Shown one piece after another: positions 37,101-44,151 of a stretch of 54,853 nucleotides of DNA. Positions within the stretch are counted from its first letter, which is position 1; every line of letters starts with the position of its first letter. Location: contig CAJOJG010000022.1 of assembly GCA_905234655.1 (NCBI GenBank), positions 1 through 54,853 of the forward strand, in the 5' to 3' direction. A program made the position numbers and the translations under genes. The notes below the pieces were generated by a model. The model was not told the origin of the DNA. It saw only the letters and a program-made list of their open reading frames with translations, and made no database searches. The DNA is from an uncultured Bacteroidales bacterium (GTDB taxonomy: Bacteria > Bacteroidota > Bacteroidia > Bacteroidales > UBA3824).

Positions 37101-39212
37101 TACTGCTACGACGGCATTTTTGAACACCTGTACGCCGGCGACTACTCATACATCGTCCGGGATGCCTACGGGTGCCAGATAAAAGGCAAGTTCACAATCA
37201 CAGAGCCCGACCTTTTCGAAATCACATCGCTCGACACCCTAAACGTCAACACATGCAACGGCGACTCGACTGGACGCATAAAGACCATTGTCACCGGCGG
37301 CGTAAAGCCTGTACAATACACCCTCCAGAGCAACAAGAAGCATATCCAAAACGAAACCGGCATTTTTGACAAACTGACAGCCACCCAATACGCCATAGTC
37401 GCCACTGACGGCAACGGCTGCATGTCCGACCAGTACATAAACCTCGAGGAGCCGTCACGCATAAATTTTGACGCAAGGTTGACACAGGACATACTCTGCC
37501 ACGACGAGGGCGCGGGCGAAATCATGGTTGACGCGGACGGCGGCACTGGAAGCTTTAAGGTGACGCTCGACGGCGGAAAAACATTCCCCTACGAACCCGG
37601 ATATATCCAAAACCTCAAATCGGGCAAATATATTGTGACAGTAAAAGACGCCAACGGCTGCGTCGCTAAGTACAGCCGCGAAATCACAATCAAGAACCCG
37701 ACACAACTCGAAGTGACCGCCGAGGCCACCGACGTCGCCTGTTTCGACGGCAACACCGGCAAAATCACCGCCCAGGCCTCCGGCGGTTCAAGACCATACT
37801 CATTCTCAATCGACCAGGTTCAATGGAAGGACAACAACAGCGTATTCAACGACCTTACCGACGGCACATACACTGTCTATGTCCGTGACATCTACGGCTG
37901 TACAGTCCACACTCAACCTCTGACAATCAAACGCCCGTCGAACAAGGCAAGCTTCAAACTCAGCACATACGAGGGATGCTCGCCGCTCGAGCTGACCATA
38001 ACGCAAGACAACCCCGGACTGACTTCCTACACAATATCCAACGGCGACAGAATCTATGACCGCAACGCGCCGACTACATACACTTTCGTGAACACCAACA
38101 CTGTCGTCCAAAAATACGAAATCCGCGCCGACCTGTCATTTGACAACGGCGTAGGCTGTACCGACACGGCATACCAGTACGTCACTGTATACCCGCAGCC
38201 AAAAGTCGACTTCAGGCTCGCCGACACGATGATAACATGGCCCAACAACACCGCATACGTCGCAAACCTCAGCAAGAACGTGACCTCCGCATACTGGGAC
38301 TTTGGCGACGGAACTACATCTAACACAATCGACGAGACAGCCCACACATACCCGTCTTGCGGATACTACAACATCAGGCTCATCGAAAGCGACGGACGGT
38401 GCTACGACACCCTCGAGCAGACTTTTTCAATCGAAGGCCGCGAAATAATCGCCGCATTCAACACCGACAAGAACAGCGGCTGCGAACCCGCCACATTCAC
38501 CTTCTCAAACGCCTCGTCCAACATCGACTCGCTTGTATGGGACTTTGGCGACGGCACAAAAGTCGTCTCCGGCAGCCAGAACGTCAGGCACACATACGCC
38601 GGCTCGGGCGACTACACAGCGACACTGACCCTGTACGGCGACTGTGGCTCCTCGACGACGACCTCAAAAACCGTAACCGTATTCCCCAAGCCGACGGCCG
38701 CCTTCCAGCAGAACCTCGACACAATCTACGAGGGGCAGATACTCCGCGTATATTGCGAATCCGCGCTGACCGACCACTATATATGGGATTTTGGCGACGG
38801 CACGAAGGAACAAGGACTTGCGACAATGGAGCATGAATATAAATTCGACGGCACATTCGACATCAGCCTTGTGGTCGTCACCGGCAACTCGTGCAGCGAC
38901 ACCTCAAAAGTCAAGAATGCCGTAACTGTCGTCACGACCCCAATCGTGGTCTTCCCCAACGCCTTCACGCCAAACGACGACGGGCTTAACGACATCTTCA
39001 TGCCCGTCCATGGCATCGTGTCGACATACGAGATAATGATTTTTGACCGCAAGGGGCTGATGGTCTTTAACTCCAAGAACATCGAGGAGGGCTGGGACGG
39101 CACCTACAAAGGTCAAAAATGCCTGCCCGGAATGTACGTCTACAAGGTCAAGACCACCCTCCGCGACGAAACAATCCACTACCAATACGGCCACGTGATG
39201 ATGTACAGGTGA
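34113..39212 (+). CDS. Giant SprB-repeat/PKD adhesin with type B T9SS sorting domain
   Basis: Predicted cell-surface protein of 1699 residues from the ATG at 34113. Signal peptide at about 1-25 (LLLLLASTALRAQ), an N-terminal jelly-roll-like domain (about 30-200), then 13 SprB-type repeats of about 65-80 residues. Each repeat has C-x-GD-x-x-G at its start and a KD-x-x-GC-like end. Four PKD-like modules follow, the last three with the WDFGDGT signature. The C-terminus (VFPNAFTPNDDGLNDIF...HYQYGHVMMYR) is the gliding-motility-associated type B sorting domain. It should be exported by T9SS and attached or released at the surface. Family knowledge links SprB repeats to gliding adhesins, but non-gliding Bacteroidales also carry them. 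Confidence 0.92.
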   Translation: MKINISHTIIYTLLLLLASTALRAQVDAYPYECGFENGLDGWTNASGQTNNWVIGRGDAAYKTNGKNFETGPKEAYNGNSYAYVNLFDNNSASPITMVKTFDFSTLTNPILSMYVHNYWTDGNGAQLQVYVKETQDHDQSWNYKNLIMDSEGDEWHKVNLCLSDYAGLPSIEIKIVIDPDRGSKQPNIAIDDLQIVDFTLTADVTDVTCYDYDDGVIKLTPHYAGPEYEYSLHDGVDYTKSTEKSMTYTGLRHGTYNAKIRDVTSQCVATMPAIPVVEPAEIQVSYGMVDIDCYGDTDGELIVMASEGSEDHSPYEFSIDGGNSFQSNSRFEGLSGGKYTLQVKNSRKCLSKTQEAQLGEDVILEIRDIQPTHITRCYGDMSGRLVITASFGKNTPIGFSIDGGQTFSNMKEEFTNLAAGEYDITIQDSKGCRISWPEPVEIKQPDKLEIDKLLHTDINGCYGDQNGTITIEAKGGTEPYFYTADGLIYDAKSYYTDLKAGIYHVAAYDNQGCTVDGGEVTIREPEPLQIQYVRPVNINTCHGDATGSIEIAATGGTGTITYYISGSEIPPSETPVFKNLKAGTYTPFVIDEKGCMATYGNQSVTLSEPELFKIISITDIDETILCNGDKTGSIYVVANGGTLPYYYSVDDFYTSKTMQTVETCPFTNLGAGEYHVRAKDAMGCEAQDSLIVLEEPEKLEVTNIVITDNKCYRDYAGTISMEAVGGTPTYTYGYSIHGDDNFRFSSLPLIQKLPGDIYDLAVKDRNECVAYSYSHVVNEPTELVITAIVPFDVSICYGSTNGSLIVNASGGTKPYQFSIDNGESFHDGELFDNLPAGNNYHVVVRDKNECEIDGGTTLINQPAPVVIEYINFQDVHGCSGDATGWITFTASGGTGQLKYSITGHPEQLDGNFMNIPGGEYSLRVEDTHGCADEHPGLTISDPEALEFVGEPELTHNLCFGDNDGIAIITTRGGKPIQAEFPYKYFLNQPDDVEGDPYCYDGIFEHLYAGDYSYIVRDAYGCQIKGKFTITEPDLFEITSLDTLNVNTCNGDSTGRIKTIVTGGVKPVQYTLQSNKKHIQNETGIFDKLTATQYAIVATDGNGCMSDQYINLEEPSRINFDARLTQDILCHDEGAGEIMVDADGGTGSFKVTLDGGKTFPYEPGYIQNLKSGKYIVTVKDANGCVAKYSREITIKNPTQLEVTAEATDVACFDGNTGKITAQASGGSRPYSFSIDQVQWKDNNSVFNDLTDGTYTVYVRDIYGCTVHTQPLTIKRPSNKASFKLSTYEGCSPLELTITQDNPGLTSYTISNGDRIYDRNAPTTYTFVNTNTVVQKYEIRADLSFDNGVGCTDTAYQYVTVYPQPKVDFRLADTMITWPNNTAYVANLSKNVTSAYWDFGDGTTSNTIDETAHTYPSCGYYNIRLIESDGRCYDTLEQTFSIEGREIIAAFNTDKNSGCEPATFTFSNASSNIDSLVWDFGDGTKVVSGSQNVRHTYAGSGDYTATLTLYGDCGSSTTTSKTVTVFPKPTAAFQQNLDTIYEGQILRVYCESALTDHYIWDFGDGTKEQGLATMEHEYKFDGTFDISLVVVTGNSCSDTSKVKNAVTVVTTPIVVFPNAFTPNDDGLNDIFMPVHGIVSTYEIMIFDRKGLMVFNSKNIEEGWDGTYKGQKCLPGMYVYKVKTTLRDETIHYQYGHVMMYR

Positions 39213-39501
39213 TTCGCTGTTGTTTAAGGCGTAATCTTTTCCCCGCTTTAATATTCTTGCAACTTTTTCTGGCGGCAATATTCGTTTCCACCAATACACA
39301 ATTGCAGCGTCGTAACCAGTGGATTTTTTTTTTGTGTGTTTCATTGAAAATATACAATGTCCCTACATCAAAAGGAGAATTTCCATGTATATGACGTTGC
39401 TTCACCATGTCGAAGTATTCAGCCTTCCCTCTTGTGCCACTATTAATAAAGCCAATTTTCTTATTTGATAAATATATGGACTTGATTCTATGCCAATTTG
39501 C
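39148..39501 (-). other. Unrecognised open frame between adhesin and Rhs remnant
   Basis: A minus-strand frame is open from 39501 to a stop at 39148 and reads RIKSIYLSNKKIGFINSGTR, GKAEYFDMVKQRHIHG and NSPFDVGTLYIFNETHKKK. Its composition is protein-like, but the only ATG (39408) is internal and no promoter or family is evident. It could be a displaced toxin tip or other remnant of the Rhs locus. Its end overlaps the adhesin gene, so at least that part is not coding. Otherwise the 308 bases between 39212 and 39521 show nothing. Confidence 0.25.
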
Positions 39502-39520
39502 CTAATAGCCAATTGGACAT

Positions 39521-41935
39521 TCAACATGTGAGGGTGAAACGCATATAGTGTAGGAATACCTGCTCTCCAAAGTGATCTGGTAGTATGTCCGACACAACTA
39601 TTAAAAAAAAGGTCCCAACGAAATTCTGAGGGTTGGTCGGTTCCTGAATATAAGGGTCGGGCGTTAGGAAACGCGCCAAATACGGGTCGTAGAGACGCGC
39701 GTTTGCGTTGATTACGCCAAACGCATCTAAATGCTCGTGCATCGTGTAGCCTCGCGGAAAGTTGTAGCCGAGGTCGTTCTTGACGATTGTGCGCACTCCG
39801 AAGGGAGTGTATGTAGCCTCGAATTTTGGATGGAGGCCTGTGTCGGTGAGCTTCAGGACGCTGCCGAGGTGGTCGGTGATGGCGTAGTAGGTTTGCGACT
39901 TGCCACCTTGCTTGAAGTTGACGGCGGCGAGATGGCCTGTGGCGGGCGAGAAGATGTAGTGGCGCGTGGTGATTACGCCATTGGCGTTCTCCACTTCGTA
40001 GTCAGGGAGATAGTATGTCGTAATGTTTTCTTTATTGCAGGTATAGACAGACTTTATGCGCTCATTGTCGGGGGAGTATGTTATGACGTATTTCTTGACG
40101 GAGTCTTTGTTGCCGTCGTCTATGATGGTTGCAGGTTTGCGGAGTGGGGTGTATGTGTGCTTTTGCAGCAAGGATTTGATTTTGCCGTTGGCGTTGTCGA
40201 CGTGCGTTACCGCGTGGGGTTGGGAGGCTTTGTATTCGTAGTCGCCGATGCCCGTCTGCGAAAGGATGTTGCCGTTTGGGGCGTATTGGTATTCGTAGGC
40301 GTTATTAATCTTGGTCAAGCGGTCTGACGCGTCATAAGTAAATGATTCGTATGAATAATCAGAAATTGAAACTGACGTATTGGAAACAGATGAAGCCGCT
40401 ATCGTTTCTTCTTTCACGGTGTGTCCGGCATTGTCGTATGTCTTTTTTGTCCAAGGGGTTGCCGTGCCTAATGTGGCTATGAAATATCGAATGCCATTCC
40501 AGCCTCTTATTGTCGATTGTATTGTGCTGTCGGCAAAAATTGTTTCCGTGTTCAGCCCCCAGTTGTCGTATTTGTATGTTGTTTTAAGTGGATTTGATTT
40601 GTCTGTGGCGTCTGTTTCCGATGCGAGGTTGTCAAACTGGTCGTATGTGTACTTGGTAATGGTGTTGAGCGGCTTGGAAGTTTTTTCGGTTACAAGGCGG
40701 TGCGAGCCGTCGTATTTGTATATGGCTGACAATGTGTCGAGTTCTTTGCCAAAAGTCGATTGTTCAGTGACGTTGCCGTAGTTGTCGTATTTGTAGTGTG
40801 TTACAAGGGCAAAGTCGGTCTTGTAGTTTTCGATTGACATTGTTACATGCCCTTTTTGTGCATTGTATTCGGTGTATTGTTGTGTGGAAAACGTTTTGCT
40901 GTCGTCAGGGTGTTTCTGCTCTGCGACAATGAGTTTGGGCTTGTAAACGCCGCCAGCGAGGACGTAGTTTTGGTATTTAGTCAGTTTGTATGCGCCCCGT
41001 TGTTTTGGGAAATATGTGTGACTTTGTTGTAATTGCTGGCTGCTGTACTCGAGAAAAACGGATAGTACATATACCACTTGTCATCAACGTCCACCCTCAT
41101 ACATTCTGGATAACCATCTCCGTTAAAATCGCCCACTATAAACTGGTGGTATATACGGTTCACGTCAAAATCCCATTCCCACTTGTGCGCTATCGTAAAC
41201 TTGTCTCCTTCAGACTGTAGCCAAAAATCGTAGTTATTCGAGTGCCGATAGTAGCTTTTATGTTTTGGATGCTTAAACATCGCCTTTGAAATCAGTACGT
41301 CAGCTTTTCCATCACAATTAAAGTCTGTAACTTCGACGCAAAACTTGTCATCGTCTTTTTTTGTATCTGTTATGTCATAGATTTCGGGCAGATTAATTGC
41401 TGTAATAGACGAGAAAGTTCTATTGCCTTTATTCTTGACTATATTAAAGGTACTTTCGCCTTTGACGTTGTATAATATGTCGGACACTCCATCTCCATCA
41501 AAGTCTCCAATACGAATTATAGCACAATTAGTGTTGATTTGAGGAATAGATGTTTTGGTCGAGGGGTGAAAAACTATGCTGGACTTCAAATCCCATCCTC
41601 TGTTCCAATATACATCGGCGCGATCATTTGCTATGACCAATATGTCCAAGAGACCATCTCCATCAAAATCTCCATTCAAGATACATTCTGGTACATCAAT
41701 CAAACGGAGTTGTGCAAGGGCAACACTTTGTATGTCTTTATTGTTTTTTTCATCCTCGATGCCCATAAATCCAACATAATAATCTCCACCACTCTGTGAC
41801 CGACTGCACACAATAATCTGCGTTTTTCCATTCGCAAGGAAGTCTCCCGCAGAAAAACATGGCATATTGGCATCACCTGAGCGAAAATCATATTCATAAA
41901 TGATGCCCTTTGTTGCATCACAGAACTTATTTGCC
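39521..41935 (-). pseudogene. Degraded Rhs/YD-repeat protein with FG-GAP repeats
   Basis: Remnant of a large secreted Rhs-type protein, resembling the TcB/SpvB-FG-GAP plus YD-repeat class. The upstream part (41935-40981) carries FG-GAP/VCBS calcium-loop repeats (GDFDGDGLLDIL, GDFDGDGVSDIL, TDFNCDGKADVL, GDFNGDGYPE). The downstream part (41077-39521) carries YD repeats (YKYDNYGNVTEQ, YTYDQFDNLASETD) and the Rhs core end (RGYTMHEHLDAFGVINANAR, LYDPYLARFLTPDPYIQEPTN). The two parts are in different frames, with the shift at about 41015-41045. The core stops at NPQNF, just before the conserved NRYSY-type segment, and continues as unrelated sequence. The 5' end is also lost. No toxin tip or immunity gene is identifiable. 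Confidence 0.8.
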
Positions 41936-42260
41936 GTTCGAACCGGTTATCAGCCGTTGACCGTCCATCGAAAGCGCGATGTAGCCGCTGTTTGCGACCA
42001 TGTCCGACGTCTTGTCGTCGTAAAAATAGGTTCAGTTCTATGTCGAGGTAATCTGTTACTGGATTAGGCCTTATGGATATTACTTTGGCTTCTGCCGCGT
42101 TCTGTTAGATGCCACTGTCCTCGTATGCGCCATGTTGGCATGCGTCCGACTTAATCAGGACACATTCTCCAAATTCGTTGTACTCGTATTCAACGCGTTG
42201 CGCCGCCGCAAACGTTGCCGACATGGTAATCAATGCCGCAAATATGAGGTTTATTTGTAA
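41927..42260 (-). pseudogene. Remnant of a small T9SS-sorted secreted protein
   Basis: The minus strand upstream of the Rhs remnant reads LQINLIFAALITMSATFAAA (a signal peptide), then QRVEYEYNEFGECVLIKSDA. There is an in-frame TAA, then KVISIRPNPVTDYLDIELNL (a T9SS type A sorting motif) and, after a one-base shift, YIALSMDGQRLITGSNGK with stop at 41927. No ATG stands at the right place, and the -7 element ends at 42267. It is a short gene with at least one nonsense and one frameshift lesion. The final sorting-domain strand is missing, so the Rhs remnant was probably joined here by a deletion. Confidence 0.6.
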
Positions 42261-42266
42261 GCGCCG

Positions 42267-42274
42267 CAAAAGTA
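42267..42274 (-). promoter_or_regulatory. -7 element before the T9SS-sorted remnant
   Basis: Minus-strand TACTTTTG matches TAnnTTTG. A TTG stands 22 bases upstream. Start near 42260, almost at the first signal-peptide codon. Confidence 0.4.
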
Positions 42275-42335
42275 GTATGAATATTTAAACCTGAAACAAA
42301 AAATATATTAAGTTAATATTATTTCCCCACCCACT

Positions 42336-43466
42336 TTACTCCCCGAAATTCTTCTGAAATTCCTTCAAGAACAAGGCTTGGTAGTCGTTTTCGAGGCGTT
42401 CGATGAGTTCCTCGTCGGGCGTGGCGGCTGACTTTGCGATGGCGATGCGCTCGCGGATTTCGTCGAGTTTCCACTGGCGCACGCCGGCCGTGCGGGCTAT
42501 CAGGGCGATGGATTCGACTACAATGTCAGTGACTACCGGCGAGAGTTCGCGCTCAAGATCCATGAACGCATAATCCGTCACCTCGTCCGAAATGACCTTC
42601 AACTTCGACTGGCCGGTGTCGGAGAGGGTGTCCCTCACAATATTGTCGACAACGGAGACCACAGTCTGCGAAATCGACTTTGAAATAGTGTCGGTTATTT
42701 GGCTGCCGACGACGGGGATAAGCTTGAGGCGGGCGAGTTCCTTGTTGCCCTCGACGGCGCGGCGGCTGCTGGCGGAGATGTACGTGGCGAGTTCCTTCTT
42801 GTGGGACGAATATTCGCGGACGGCGATTTCGCGCACCTTGCCCAAAACAAGCGAGATAATCCTCTCCTTGTGCGGCAGGACAATCTTGTCGATGATTTCC
42901 TTTGCTACCGGCATACCTGACTTCACGTTTGTCTTTATGCCGCTCAGGATATTAAGCACAACGCGGTCCGAAATCTCCTCAAGGATTATGTTATAAATCT
43001 TGATGATTTTGCGGAAAATCCTGATTTTGCCCAGGTTGACGAGTTTTTTCTTATATAGCCTGACGAATATCGACACAACCCTCAGGAACCTCAGGAACAC
43101 CAACGAGCCAGCCGGTATGCAGCCTATGACATCGTACCAGTGCAAGAGCGGATATTGGTAGAACTTCTCCTTCTTCTTGAACAGCGAAATCCCCCACCCT
43201 ATCAGCAAATCAAGCACATAGACCCCGACGAAAAACAAATCGACAGCCTTGATGTTGAGGTGGACGGGATAATAAAAACTATAAAATCCCGGCATGTTCT
43301 CCTCGAAAAACGCCATGACGCTCGGTATGGAGAACAGCCAGTCCCAACAGATTAGCAAAAGGTTGATAATCAGCACAGTCAACAGTATGAAGTCCCACAT
43401 GAAACTCCTGATGACCAAGCCCCAGTCTATGACTTGTATTTTATTCTCATTGTCCTGTTTGCCCAT
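42336..43466 (-). CDS. Voltage-sensor-like membrane protein
   Basis: A 376-residue inner-membrane protein. Four hydrophobic segments fill residues about 17-130. The fourth is rich in spaced Arg/Lys (FLRFLRVVSIFVRLYKKK), like the S4 helix of voltage-sensor domains, and it continues as a basic stretch (KIRIFRKIIKIYN). No pore helices or selectivity filter follow. Instead about 230 residues of soluble, mostly helical sequence complete the protein, with a repeated IxDxIxxDTxSDT-type region and an acidic end. Related Bacteroidota proteins are loosely annotated as ion transporters. Function unknown. It follows the carbonic anhydrase gene by 38 bases on the same strand, so probably one operon. Confidence 0.7.
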   Translation of the reverse strand: MGKQDNENKIQVIDWGLVIRSFMWDFILLTVLIINLLLICWDWLFSIPSVMAFFEENMPGFYSFYYPVHLNIKAVDLFFVGVYVLDLLIGWGISLFKKKEKFYQYPLLHWYDVIGCIPAGSLVFLRFLRVVSIFVRLYKKKLVNLGKIRIFRKIIKIYNIILEEISDRVVLNILSGIKTNVKSGMPVAKEIIDKIVLPHKERIISLVLGKVREIAVREYSSHKKELATYISASSRRAVEGNKELARLKLIPVVGSQITDTISKSISQTVVSVVDNIVRDTLSDTGQSKLKVISDEVTDYAFMDLERELSPVVTDIVVESIALIARTAGVRQWKLDEIRERIAIAKSAATPDEELIERLENDYQALFLKEFQKNFGE

Positions 43467-43504
43467 TGCTGTCGGTGTGTGTTAAAAAAAGTTAAACAAA
43501 ATGG

Positions 43505-44017
43505 TTACCTGTACCAGCCGGCGTACATCGCGTAGTTGTCGACGATGCGGTCGATAGTGTCCTTCTGAAGCCGCTGGTCGACATCCTTAATCCTCTTTGC
43601 GGGACATCCGGCATAAACTCCGCCCGGCTCTGTCTGTGTGCCCTTCGTGACGACCGCGCCGGCTGCCACGATGCAGTTACTTTCGATGACGGCATCGTCC
43701 ATGACAATCGCGCCCATGCCGATAAGCACGTTGTCCTTTATCGTGCAGCCGTGGACGACGGCGTTGTGCGCGATGGAGACATTATTGCCGATGTTGAGCG
43801 GCGAGGTCTTGTAAGTCGAATGGAGGCAGGCGTTGTCCTGGATGTTGACGCGGTTGCCGATGCGGATGCTGTTGACATCGCCGCGAAGGACAGCGTTGAA
43901 CCATACGTTACAGTCGTCGCCCATGACGACATCGCCTATCACAGTGCAGTTGTCGGCGAGCCAAATGTTCGCTCCAAAAGTCGGAGTGACGCCTTTAAGT
44001 GTTTTTATCAGTGCCAT
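43505..44017 (-). CDS. Gamma-class carbonic anhydrase family protein
   Basis: A 170-residue left-handed beta-helix trimer protein of the gamma-CA/YrdA/PaaY family, probably metal-binding and cytoplasmic. Hexapeptide repeats run from about residue 12 to 125 (IWLADNCTVIGDVVMGDDCN, VRIGNRV-type turns). The three metal-ligand His positions fit ACLHSTYK, SIAHNAVVHGC. The start is the ATG at 44017: the longer frame to 44110 includes a promoter and non-protein sequence. Family members range from true CO2 hydrases to inactive or thioesterase-associated proteins, so activity is uncertain. It is divergent from the SNF2 helicase and upstream of the voltage-sensor-like gene. Confidence 0.92.
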   Translation of the reverse strand: MALIKTLKGVTPTFGANIWLADNCTVIGDVVMGDDCNVWFNAVLRGDVNSIRIGNRVNIQDNACLHSTYKTSPLNIGNNVSIAHNAVVHGCTIKDNVLIGMGAIVMDDAVIESNCIVAAGAVVTKGTQTEPGGVYAGCPAKRIKDVDQRLQKDTIDRIVDNYAMYAGWYR

Positions 44018-44024
44018 AATGCCG

Positions 44025-44032
44025 CAAATATA
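44025..44032 (-). promoter_or_regulatory. -7 element of the carbonic anhydrase gene, near-leaderless
   Basis: Minus-strand TATATTTG. The predicted start is about 44018, one base before the ATG at 44017. No TTG at the standard distance. Confidence 0.45.
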
Positions 44033-44087
44033 ACCATTAAATTTGTAAAATGTGAAATTTTTTTCGTTATTATTGCCACAAAATTCG

Positions 44088-44095
44088 TACCTTTG
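44088..44095 (+). promoter_or_regulatory. -7 element of the SNF2 helicase gene
   Basis: TACCTTTG matches exactly; no properly spaced TTG. Start near 44102, leader about 50 bases to TTG 44152 or 100 to ATG 44203. Confidence 0.45.
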
Positions 44096-44151
44096 CCGTC
44101 CGACCGCCACGACATCGGCGGCGTCTAATCAATAAAAAAACACGCACGACA

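Noticed and set aside
34800..37950. Possible CRISPR or DNA-level tandem repeat
   Set aside because: The periodicity is protein-level SprB repeats; the DNA copies are divergent and have no spacer structure.
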